This document shows, piece after piece, positions 13,070 to 23,049 of a DNA stretch of 64,000 nt (the stretch's first letter is position 1; each line of letters begins with the position of its first letter). The translations under genes and the position numbers were made by a program. A model generated the notes under the pieces. It did not search any database and was not told the origin of the DNA. It worked only from the letters and a program-made list of their open reading frames with translations. Source of the DNA: Paragonimus westermani. Its lineage: Eukaryota > Platyhelminthes > Trematoda > Plagiorchiida > Troglotrematidae. Location: the NCBI GenBank assembly GCA_008508345.1, contig QNGE01000945.1:62001-126000 (forward strand). The letters are read 5' to 3'.

Positions 13070-13256
13070 AAGGTCTTGGGGTTCTGATGGTTGGGAAGAG
13101 TGGTGGTGTTGTTCGTAGCTCGGGTTGATGTTTTTGGTATTGATATGTTCGCCGAGCTTGGCATTCAGGTTGCAAACGTTTCATTACCTCGCTTGGTGAT
13201 GAAACGTTTGCAACCTAAGTGCCAAGCTCGGCAAACATATCAAGACCAAGGTCTTG
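13070..13256 (-). mobile_element. Penelope-LTR-like repeat, copy 2, snap-back with TSD
   Basis: Bounded by the 9-bp direct repeat AAGGTCTTG (13070-13078 and 13248-13256), read as a target-site duplication. Inside, the element tail lies reversed (13079-13184) and is joined head-to-head to a short forward piece (13185-13247) that starts within stem II of the hammerhead. The CTGANGA core is absent, so the ribozyme cannot form. The CCAAT/TATA promoter part is missing too. It is therefore a truncated version of the inverted arrangement seen intact at 19559-20890. Confidence 0.65.
13142..13241. repeat. 43-bp arm hairpin inside copy 2
   Basis: Left arm 13142-13184 and right arm 13199-13241 are reverse complements at 40 of 43 positions, with a 14-base loop (13185-13198). 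The arms are two opposed copies of the segment from hammerhead GAAA to the 'acatatc' tail. Confidence 0.85.
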
Positions 13257-14284
13257 TGGTGGACGGAATCACCAAACAACTTTCAGGTATTATTGACATT
13301 TGTGTGAATTTACTGGCTTCCCCCAATCTGAGAAGAACTACTGGAAATCACAACCGAGCTACTTTCTAAATAACCAATATGCTTCAAACTAACTCCGATA
13401 CGAGCTGATATGTCTTCTAATTAGTAGAATTGAAGAAGGCCAGAATAAGTTAACGTCGCTTTGACAGTTTGAGTACTGCTGTGCTCATGGTGGTTTCTAG
13501 TTCAACTGTTCACTGCATGCGTCAGATAATTTTTTGAGATCTGTCTTGATACGTAGATGACAAGTTTCGGTGTGCTTATTTGTACCACAACCACCTGCAT
13601 TGACAGAGCCATGAGTTGTCCTTGGAGAAATGACCGATAAAAACATCTAGCTTCAACAACGTGTAACCAACTGGACTCACTAACCGGGAGACAACTGTTT
13701 GACCGTTGATAATAGGACAGCTTAGTAATTTTGTACGGAGTGTTTTTTCATCCACCCTGTTAACCAGTATTAATGAAAAAGTTGTATAATGTGCTTGGAA
13801 AACGAAATTTGTCCATTTCACATTTTTTTGTTAAGTAACACTGTTTACTCGCCGTTCGCTATTTCCGAACGTTATCAGCAGTTCATAACTATGCCAGGAT
13901 ATGGATGTGAACTTTTGCATGAGACAACGGAGAGCTTCAATTTAAGTAAGATGTAACACAACTGACTGCTTTATTCGGTTTCTGTAATTATAAGAGTTTA
14001 TATAATATTCATACTAAGCTTTCCTTTTCTTTAATTTTGCTACTTTCTTGCACACAATGTAAACGTCTGATTCAAATTACGGGTCTTAGCAAGCAAGCAC
14101 GGTGCCGAAACGTTCTCGATGAAGGAAAAGTCAAGTCTAGTGATTATTTTCGAAGACAGTTTTTTGAACAGTCTGTATGAATGCAAAAATACAAAGAACT
14201 ATCTTTGGAGTACAAATTAGGTTAGCCAACTCTAGAAATACTTACCGACAACTAGTAGATCTTTGTTTTAGACGGGAACCAATT
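13257..14284. other. no feature recognised
   Basis: No supported feature. An 81-codon minus frame at 13576-13821 is unremarkable. Confidence 0.4.
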
Positions 14285-14388
14285 GTGAAAGTCAGAATTT
14301 CGGCTGGATTCGAACCAGAAACAGACACAACGTGCCTCAACGCGGCAAGCGCTCTACCAGCTCAGCTACGAAGTTCACGGTGAAATCT
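14285..14388 (-). repeat. tRNA-like SINE head, reversed
   Basis: Read on the minus strand there is an A box (TAGCTGAGCTGGTAGAG, 14352-14368) and a perfect B box (GGTTCGAATCC, 14306-14316). A 7-base acceptor-like stem, AACTTCG with CGAAATT, pairs at 6 of 7 positions. The D stem has a mismatch and no good anticodon arm can be drawn, so this is a tRNA-derived SINE or pseudo-tRNA rather than a working tRNA gene. Confidence 0.6.
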
Positions 14389-14404
14389 ACCGACGCCACT
14401 GGTG

Positions 14405-14500
14405 AGCATAGAAATTGTGCTACTAATGGTAGAGTGCTTGCCGCGTTGAAGCATGTTGTGTTTGTTGCTGATTCGAATCCAGCAGAAGCTCTGAAGTTTC
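14405..14500 (+). repeat. tRNA-like SINE head, forward, decayed
   Basis: The same family as the reversed copy just to the left, in opposite orientation. A-box remnant 'ctactaatggtagag' (14420-14434), the shared block 'gcttgccgcgttga', and B box 'gattcgaatcc' (14470-14480). The two copies, about 20 bases apart, form an inverted pair. Confidence 0.6.
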
Positions 14501-17500
14501 ACAGTTGGGTCACATCTAAAATTATAAATTTGCTACAATACTCATTAGATCTTCATTTGTTTGCTGACTTGGAAAACCATTTTTGTGATTTTAAGGCAAA
14601 ATGATCAGTTTGCAGCTCGAATGGACTTGCTATTAATAGTGTCTGATAAAGAGGTAAAACCAAGAGGTTCCTTTGAAAACGTAGGAAAGAACATGATGAG
14701 TACTCCAAAATACTTCGATCCTGACGGGCTAACTTGTTGGTTCGAAGTTACTCATCTAGGCGCAGGTGATCAGGAGTTGCGCAGCCAGTTGTATACCAGT
14801 CATATGCACCATGTTGTAATTACCCAACATGAATGACTGTTGTGTTGTCTTTGTGAGATCTACGGAATTTTTGGGTAAGCAAAAGACTAAATCTACTGTT
14901 TATCTGCTTCTCTCGAAGTGGTCAGTGAATGTTGTGCTGGGTCCTTTCCGACTAGATTAAACTCATTCTACTTCGTGCAGGATGCCTGTCAAGAAGATAG
15001 GCTTTCATTTAAGCGAGCTTAGTGAAGACTCCGACAAAATCATCGCCATACAAGCTCTATTTTAGGGCATCGCTATCGAGATTAATCACTGAATAATACA
15101 GAGTCCAAGGTGCAACAGACTTCCATTCTGATTGCACTATTCAACTTTACTTGCACGGCAAACGTCCGTTGAGAGGTCCGATGCAGCTTACAAGTTATAT
15201 ATTGGTAAGAGTTGTGAATGCCTTTTTTCGGTTTATGGCACTCAAATGTAAAGAGGGTCTAGCGTTGTGACACTTAGTCTACTGATCTTATAACATTACT
15301 TATCAACTTTTCTCTTTAATTGTATTGTATATCACTGCAGCTGTCCAAATAATGCTCTGAGCTCCCTCAGTGAAAGCTGTTCTGCATACGTTTGTTAAAT
15401 ATCGGATCAGACAAAGTAAAGTCACAGAGATTCAAGCCACCCCGAAAATGGCGTTATCGATCACTGGGTTTGAGGAAAATTTTGAAAAGCGTTGCAGTTC
15501 ACTTCTTCACTACCTAATCATATCTGATAGCTATTTTCTATTGACCAGTAATTATCTTATAGTTGGCATGGTTTCAGCAATTATCAACCGCTTTTGGCAA
15601 CGTCACTTTAGAAACAAATTTTGATTTCCCATATTATTCTTAGCCAAGTAGTTTGCTAGTTATCTGAATGACTGACGCTGAGCTACCTCATTGTTCGGTA
15701 AAGTGAACAGATCTGCAGGCTACAGATGGACAGGCCAACGGGTCAAATATTTCAAGATATTGTACGTTACTGTTTGGCCATTAGTGCACCGCTCTGCAGG
15801 GTCGCTCAATATGTGCGCGGACAGCTTTGGTATAACGACCCATTCACTATGAGGATCACTTGCTTTAGATGAGCGTTAGGAAGACGTTCCTTTCAACTTT
15901 AATGGATGTGATATTGTTTGCTAAAAAAGTCTACCTTATGACATTTGTAGAGAGGATGATTTACTTGTTTAAGTGCTCTGCATGCTGCAAGAATGGTGTT
16001 TACAGGAAGATGATATTAGTACTGACTAATTGCAAATGGTGTAAATAGCACTCAGATTACAAAATGGCATTACTTAAGAGATGACACTTTTATAAAGGTC
16101 TTGATTCAACGGTAAAAGTGAATCTTAAGCAGGTGAGCCATAGCTTGGAGTTAATAACAAGGTGATACTGCTAAGGAACGGCGTTACTAGCAACACTTTG
16201 AATATTACAAAACGATAAGTAATTTCACTGAACTAGGCTTGCATTTTCCTATTTTAACTCGGAATCTCTTGTTTTTTTATTGCGAAAGGCTATGGTATAT
16301 AGCTTCACTAACCTGAAGAACAACCGCCTCGAAAAAATTACCCAAATCCAGTCAGCGACTTTTATCATTGCATATAAACCGTATCTTGAATTTCTGTCAG
16401 TCAGCCTTAACTCTTCAGGTCATCGATCAATAACAAAAATGCCACGTATGAAGCGGTAGAACAAGCTTGTGAGCACGCAAAGTGAGCTCACAAGTGCAAC
16501 AGACTATATTATGAACTTAAAAACAACAGGTGACATCAATGAAAGTGATTTACATTTCTGTGTTGATGTTACACGCACGACTGATACAAATTTGTAGTAA
16601 CTGACGGCAGGGAACTCGTGGAAACCCTGAGGATAAGACTAGGTGGAAAGTTTCATCAATTCATTTTATATATTTGCGAAAGTTTCCCAATACAAAATGT
16701 ACAGAGTCAAACTTTCTATAATTTTTCACGTTTTCTCAAGGTTACTGGATTAGGCATATGTCAGGGACTATCCACAACAAACGCGAAAACTAAGTATCCA
16801 TTATTGACAAATTTCATGAACCAGCGTTCTGAAGCTCCGAGTAAAGTTCATCTTGTTAATCGAAATGGTCCTTCTCACTTCGGATGTCTTTGTCCTGTCG
16901 CTAATTTGCACGTGAAACACTCCGACAGAAGGACGGTTCTGTAGGTGTCCGATGTCGTTCTATCTGGTTAGTTAATTCCAATTAATCTCCCAATTCGTCT
17001 AAGATCTGCAACAAAGTAACATTTGATAAAACAAGGTAGATTGACAACTGTTCGTGGCAAACTTATGCCCAGGCGGTCATTAATAACCATGTACATTAAT
17101 TAGGAGATAAACTCCTGTTTCGTTAGCTGTGACTGGTCGGATAGACTAGAATCTCGGTACTAGCGCCACCGTCAGTTTTCGACTGAATGGCTTTATTGTG
17201 AAGGTGACTTATTAGAGAAGTAAGTGAAATTCACCTTGACACGACCACTTAAATGACACAGTAACTGTGTCCTTGAAGTCCCACGAATAATTGCCATCTA
17301 GAACTACCTTAATTGACTAAATGTTAAACTTTCAACTCTTCTGCTGTTGCCCACGGATGTTTATTGTTCCTCCAGGAAGCAGTTGAGTACAGAGCCGATT
17401 TGAGCTAAACTGATGACTTTATTGGAAATCTCATTCTACTACGTGACACTCAGTTCGTTAAACCCGAACTGCTGAATTCTGCCTTTTTGCCGCTCAGACT

Positions 17501-19558
17501 TGACCAAAAGTATGAAGTCGATTTTTCAATTTATACAACCACCTGTTTTTGCATGGAAACAATCAACCCGCAGGCCCCTACTATGCTGTAGCCCACTTTT
17601 TGTAATATTGGGTCAACGCCTCAGAGTTACCATTCGGTTGCAATTATTTCTGAAACAAACGACGTTGTGGACGTTGTAAAGTTCATGATAACCGCTTGCA
17701 GATCTTCAAGAGCTGATGATACTTTCTATCTCAAAATCAGAGGTATTTAGTTTGTCTTGAACTGAAGTACAAATGTGCTTTCAATTGACGTCAGATTTGG
17801 CTACGCTGTCACCGAGCAACCTCACTATTGATCCATTTTTGAAACGTCACCTTGACAAAAAATATAAACTCTTTTTGTGTTAACAGCCTTAGTGATAGTT
17901 AGCTGATTGACCGCGGTTGAGCTGCCATGCCTGTCATCAGTTCAATTTACTTAGTGGCTATTGTTCGGCCAATCATCTGAACAGGCTAATCGACCACGCA
18001 TGTTACATCAGTGTGTGTAAGTCGTTGCGCAATGCTGCATCATGCTCAGTTACTTTGGTGGCTCATTCACTGTGTAAGATGTTGTAATGTCGCCCACATT
18101 CACTCGCATATGTCCTGCTGTCGTCCTGGTGGGCGGACGGTAGGGTGATGACCATTCGCCAGATCTGATTTGGCAATGGGCTATCCGGGATAAGTAGTGG
18201 ATCGTTTACGACAACGATTGAGAATGAACTTTGCTTGAATGACTCCCTTGTTGCAATGTACACCTGTAGTCCCGATAGAGTCACTGTTATCAGGACACAT
18301 TCGCTCACAGTATTTCTATCGACGATGGACCAGAGACTATTTTGCTACCTTATGTCTAGCTTGTTAGCCTGAAAAGTTCGAAAGAACCAAATGGTGCCTG
18401 TTTGAGAAGTCTCGTTCTTTCAGACATCGGTGAGTGTGTGTAAGCTACTGTTAGTCTGACCTCCAGTGTTACAAGAACATTTCGGTTGTAAACTGTGTGT
18501 CGACATTCGGAGCCAACAGCATTCTTCTTCAGTGTTGATTGATCAACATCGCAAGGCCAACATTCACTGTCACTAGTCTCTTCAGGATGCGTTGAGCACT
18601 CGTCCAACTTGCTGTTATAAAGTTGCGTGATCGTACGTACGCAGTGAACATATACTAATAGGCCCACTTGTACATGGCTATCACAATCTCGCGGTCCTTC
18701 AGGACCACTTTTAGACTGGAGCTTTACCATTAGTTCTTGTTCGTCAGTAGTACACATATTTTCGTCGTGTAAGATGCCGAACTCCAAGTTCCACACTCTC
18801 GACGTGAACAGGCTGGTTACAGTCTAACTAATATTACTTGGGGGGTAAGACTTTGTGCAGAAAAATCTGGCAGCGGCTGTTTTTGATGAATACCGGATTG
18901 GCCATTCCTCTTCGCAAGTGATATCAGCTGCTCTGCCACTTAAAAACCAAAAAAGCGCACGACTGAAAATCCTCATTCTGCTCTAGGTCACTGATTTCAT
19001 TGGTCTTACAGGGCAATCGTTTTATTTTGGACATGCAACAACACAGCAAATAAACTGGCAGGGTCGATCAAATGATATGCTGCTGGAATATGCTCCACCG
19101 TGAATGAATTCAAGTTTTCTGTTTTATTATTTTGGGACTGCTTCTTCTGGCACATTTAAAGTGACCGTTTGATGTGTAGTGTGTCACACGGTTTTGATGT
19201 GGGCGGACTATTTCTCAATCGTTTCCTTTATCACTGCATTGCATGCCACTGCAGTAGAGCTTGATGGGATGTTGAGTTAACTAGTCTAACCTATTTCGCT
19301 AAATGACAGAGGCTGATTTCTGCCACATTGAAGATTAAATAACGTCCTTCTCAAACTTCGTAAACTGCTTCAATAATCATGAGTTTTCCTGCAAATTAAA
19401 GTGTCCGTCAGTCCACAATCGATGTCTACAATTGATGCTTGTGTCAGGTTCAGACAACAGAACCTACAGGAAAAAAGCTCCGTTTGAAGTTCACATTATC
19501 AGGCTAAATAAAACGTACTCAGGTGGGATATCTTTTTCAGAAAAACAGCAGTAGTGGA
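14501..19558. other. gene-poor 5' flank, nothing recognised
   Basis: No supported exon. Two neighbouring minus-strand frames (18356-18796, 146 codons; 18063-18308, 81 codons) are in different frames and 47 bases apart, with no convincing intron between them and no recognised domain. The first exon of the downstream tyrosine hydroxylase gene could lie here but I could not identify it. Confidence 0.4.
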
Positions 19559-19570
19559 AGATCAGGTCTT

Positions 19571-19669
19571 GGTATTCATATGTTCGCCGAGCTTGGCATT
19601 TAGGTTGCAAACGTTTCATCACCAGGCGAGGTGACATCATCAGTGCGTAAGTGTTTCAGCGTATATTTT
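19571..19669 (-). repeat. left inverted terminal arm of copy 3
   Basis: Reverse complement of 20725-20823. It contains the minus-strand hammerhead-like motif at 19585-19661. Confidence 0.85.
19585..19661 (-). ncRNA. hammerhead-ribozyme-like motif, copy 3 left
   Basis: The same fold as at 20733-20809, on the minus strand: stem Ib CGCTGA (19661-19656) pairs with TCGGCG (19590-19585), with core CTGATGA, stem II GTCACC/GGTGAT, and GAAACGT. Key bases are identical to the right-hand copy. Confidence 0.6.
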
Positions 19670-19694
19670 GAATGTGAAGATTGATCGATGCCTG

Positions 19695-19708
19695 CTCCTA
19701 TATAGGAG
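19695..19708. promoter_or_regulatory. palindromic TATA box of the left LTR
   Basis: CTCCTATATAGGAG is a perfect 14-base palindrome located where copy 1 has its TATAAG box (7249). On the minus strand it would drive transcription leftward through the hammerhead motif. Function is inferred. Confidence 0.4.
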
Positions 19709-19754
19709 AGTGAGTTGACCTACTAGCCTAGATTCTGGTTGGTCGCTTTCCGTC

Positions 19755-20724
19755 NNNNNNNNNNNNNNNNNNNNNNNNNNNNNNNNNNNNNNNNNNNNNN
19801 NNNNNNNNNNNNNNNNNNNNNNNNNNNNNNNNNNNNNNNNNNNNNNNNNNNNNNNNNNNNNNNNNNNNNNNNNNNNNNNNNNNNNNNNNNNNNNNNNNNN
19901 NNNNNNNNNNNNNNNNNNNNNNNNNNNNNNNNNNNNNNNNNNNNNNNNNNNNNNNNNNNNNNNNNNNNNNNNNNNNNNNNNNNNNNNNNNNNNNNNNNNN
20001 NNNNNNNNNNNNNNNNNNNNNNNNNNNNNNNNNNNNNNNNNNNNNNNNNNNNNNNNNNNNNNNNNNNNNNNNNNNNNNNNNNNNNNNNNNNNNNNNNNNN
20101 NNNNNNNNNNNNNNNNNNNNNNNNNNNNNNNNNNNNNNNNNNNNNNNNNNNNNNNNNNNNNNNNNNNNNNNNNNNNNNNNNNNNNNNNNNNNNNNNNNNN
20201 NNNNNNNNNNNNNNNNNNNNNNNNNNNNNNNNNNNNNNNNNNNNNNNNNNNNNNNNNNNNNNNNNNNNNNNNNNNNNNNNNNNNNNNNNNNNNNNNNNNN
20301 NNNNNNNNNNNNNNNNNNNNNNNNNNNNNNNNNNNNNNNNNNNNNNNNNNNNNNNNNNNNNNNNNNNNNNNNNNNNNNNNNNNNNNNNNNNNNNNNNNNN
20401 NNNNNNNNNNNNNNNNNNNNNNNNNNNNNNNNNNNNNNNNNNNNNNNNNNNNNNNNNNNNNNNNNNNNNNNNNNNNNNNNNNNNNNNNNNNNNNNNNNNN
20501 NNNNNNNNNNNNNNNNNNNNNNNNNNNNNNNNNNNNNNNNNNNNNNNNNNNNNNNNNNNNNNNNNNNNNNNNNNNNNNNNNNNNNNNNNNNNNNNNNNNN
20601 NNNNNNNNNNNNNNNNNNNNNNNNNNNNNNNNNNNNNNNNNNNNNNNNNNNNNNNNNNNNNNNNNNNNNNNNNNNNNNNNNNNNNNNNNNNNNNNNNNNN
20701 NNNNNNNNNNNNNNNNNNNNNNNN
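19755..20724. other. assembly gap (970 N)
   Basis: A run of Ns from 19755 to 20724. It sits inside an element with long inverted repeats, which is a common cause of assembly failure, so the gap length may be only an estimate. Open frames that cross it are artefacts. Confidence 0.99.
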
Positions 20725-20823
20725 AAAATATACGCTGAAACACTTACGCACTGATGATGTCACCTCGCCTGGTGATGAAACGTTTGCAACCTAAATGCCA
20801 AGCTCGGCGAACATATGAATACC
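20725..20823 (+). repeat. right inverted terminal arm of copy 3
   Basis: Reverse complement of 19571-19669, followed by the one-sided tail to 20878. Confidence 0.85.
20733..20809 (+). ncRNA. hammerhead-ribozyme-like motif, copy 3 right
   Basis: Stem Ib CGCTGA (20733-20738) with TCGGCG (20804-20809), one G-U pair; stem Ia GCA (20748-20750) with TGC (20785-20787); core CTGATGA (20751-20757); extra T (20758); stem II GTCACC (20759-20764) with GGTGAT (20771-20776); GAAA (20777-20780) running into CGT (20781-20783); H17 = T (20784). Compared with copy 1, one stem Ib pair changes from C-G to U-G and N7 changes from C to T. Both changes keep the fold. Confidence 0.6.
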
Positions 20824-20890
20824 AAATCCATCAACCCGAGCTACAAACAACACCACCACTGTTCCCAACCATCAGAAAGATCAGGTCTTT

Positions 20891-22917
20891 TTGAGGTCTA
20901 GTAACGTTACGCCTAACAGCTCACTGTACAAAGTGGGAGTATCTGCTAAGATAACATGCACAAACAACTAACCTCTTCACTCCGGACAGGGGCACAGGTA
21001 AATGGGCGATTTAGTGCTTGGACTGAACTCTTGTGCCTCCATAATAGAAATGAATGGGCGAATGGCGATAGCTCGCAAAGTTGTCGATAAGCGACCTTTG
21101 ACTTATAACGGTCATAATCCACGGATTCGATGCACAGGATGGTATGAGTCTTTGAGATTGGTAAACTTCCTGGACTCCATTAAGGGTGGAGTGATTGAAG
21201 ACAAGCAGGGTTTTGTCAAGTCAGAATTTAGCCATATCGTATGCTGTACCCTTAGTGAGTTCGGGCAATCGTCAATTCGTACGGCCTGTATTGCTCGTCA
21301 AGCAGGATCAAACGAAATGACACACACAATAAGGGGCAGCATGAGTAGGCAATGAGTCCTATTGAATAGAGATAAGTGATTAAACTGAACGTGTGTTATA
21401 TTTAGAGGACGACTATTAAGTGTTAAGTAACTAAACCTAAAAAGAATTGGTCCGTTTGAAACTGATGACGAATCACTCGATTAACTACTGTGCCTTCTTT
21501 CGCACATGATTAAAAGACATAAATGTGTGATATTTAGCCTGTTGATAAAAAACTGAAATCGAGCTTGTAAACTAGTTGGGGTAATGGTGGATGAGGTCAC
21601 AATAACACACTGCGATTAGTAATCAATGTATCAAGAAATTGAGATCATATGCAGTTTTAGCACACAATAAGCTGCTTGAAATTGGGTTGTTTGTACATAT
21701 ATGAAAAGGCACAATACGGGCTTATTACATCGATTCTTATTGCCCACTGGAAAAATAGATTTCTTACTCTGCTTACTGTCTTTATTTGTTTGAATATTCG
21801 ACGTAAATGGGAAATGCTGCCTGCTTAATTATGAGATCAAGCGTAACTAAAATATGTCGTAACATGTTTTTATTTAGGGTTGGTCGAAAAACTGATAAAA
21901 TTTGGCATTTTGATTATCAGAATGCAAAAAACCATTTTTACTCAAACCCGATTGTCAGTGCTGTCAAACTTGTTGAGTTTTGCGGAAACCGAATTTGATT
22001 TTGAAAGCAGATATGGAGTAAGGATATCCACATCCGCTTTCGGGGCAACCTTGAAGTTTGCTCTGTCAGACCCAGGAATATTCTGGCGTGGAAGGGATAC
22101 ATTTATCTGTTTTACATGGGACGGCTAGTTAACCTACAAAACAAACCCGAATCGTGAGTTACGAATTGACTAAGAAACGGAGCTACAAACTCTGAGGAAT
22201 CCGACGCACTGCGATTTGTCTGTCTGATACTGCGGTCTACCTGAACAACTATATATGAAGTGCTCACGCAACAGCCGAAACTATGGTCTGTTACAAGTGA
22301 GTTTTAACGAAAGGATCGAGTTCCTTAAACGGATCTAATGACTCAGTTTTTCGATCTAGATTAGGTGCTACAATTCTACAGCCTTTAGTTATATTTTTAT
22401 GTTGAGTTGACTTTGCTAAACTTGGTTAACTTTACCAGTAAGACTGGTTTTGAACTTCAGAGTTGTGAAAACACGGTTGAATTCAATATTTTCTCTATGA
22501 ATCTAACTAGCCATTGTTTAGGTCGTGACCACTGTGCACGTTTCAGAAGGTGACTTCCGAAACAATCACCAAATGATTGGAAATGTGGTCATTAAGTTCC
22601 GTCACTCAAGTGCTCTAACAATTATCTTTAACCTACTAGTTTGTTCACTTCGTAAGTCTTAGTTGATAAACTTTCTGTATGTAGCTTGAAGAAATGGGCG
22701 CGCCTTACTGCGCCAACAGCGTGATAGTCACATAACTGTTCACTGTAAAAATATTTACATACCTATAGTGTCTATTTACGGAACCAAAGCTTTGAGTTTT
22801 GTGCACACAGCAGCTAGTGGTTATTCAGCTATGAATTAATTATAGAAGGAAAGGAATGTTGACAAATGTTTACTCCATTCGGTTTAAGTTGTATACTTTA
22901 TCTTACTTGTTTAACAG
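20891..22917. other. upstream region of tyrosine hydroxylase; first coding exon not identified
   Basis: No exon here is secure. One weak candidate start is an ATG at 20956 (A at -3, in-frame stop three codons upstream) opening 14 codons to a donor CACAG/gtaaat at 20997 in phase 0, which would match the phase of the exon at 22918. So short a frame could be chance, and it lacks the Arg-Arg-x-Ser phosphorylation motif usual in this part of tyrosine hydroxylases. Confidence 0.35.
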
Positions 22918-23049
22918 CTCATAACAAACTTGAGCGGCATCGGAAATTTTGTCATGCCGCAAAAATGCTCCATGGTTGTTTATTTCTCGGACAAGGAGAC
23001 CACTTTCACTGAATGTCTGTTCGAGTTGATTCAGTGTTTACGCAAAAGT
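22918..23049 (+). CDS. TH: TH exon a: start of ACT domain
   Basis: Joined-fragment residues 1-44. The acceptor is tttaacag after a T-rich tract; the donor is AAAAGT/gtaagt; the exon is phase 0 at both ends. [20 protein letters not shown] and the following ELIQCLRKS match the first strand and helix of the ACT domain of tyrosine hydroxylases. This region is poorly conserved, so it is the least certain exon in sequence, but its phase, position and splice sites fit. Confidence 0.75.

Larger units (their letters stand above)
19559..20890. mobile_element. Penelope-like element with inverted LTRs, copy 3, spanning the assembly gap
   Basis: The 12-bp sequence AGATCAGGTCTT occurs at 19559-19570 and again at 20879-20890, as a target-site duplication. 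Immediately inside, 19571-19669 is the exact reverse complement of 20725-20823 over 99 bases as far as I can check by eye. On the left the repeat continues inward through a TATA palindrome and a CCAAT/CCAAC region to the edge of the Ns. The right copy carries an extra ~55-base tail (20824-20878) that the left lacks. Inverted LTRs with a tail on one side and a variable TSD fit Penelope-like elements. The two promoters face outward from the gap. Any coding part would be in the 970 Ns. Confidence 0.75.

Noticed and set aside
13142..13241. Third full hammerhead-like motif in copy 2
   Set aside because: The CTGANGA core and half of stem II are missing on both strands, so the fold cannot form.
14285..14388. 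Functional tRNA gene
   Set aside because: The A and B boxes are good but the D stem has a mismatch, no proper anticodon arm forms, and a decayed inverted copy lies beside it; a SINE head is more likely.
18063..18796. Two adjacent minus-strand frames (146 and 81 codons) as a possible broken gene
   Set aside because: They are in different frames, I see no intron-like signals in the 47-base gap, and neither resembles a known family.
19640..20794. Open frames of 346-367 codons across the Ns
   Set aside because: They consist almost wholly of undefined residues from the assembly gap; the short real ends are the inverted repeat.
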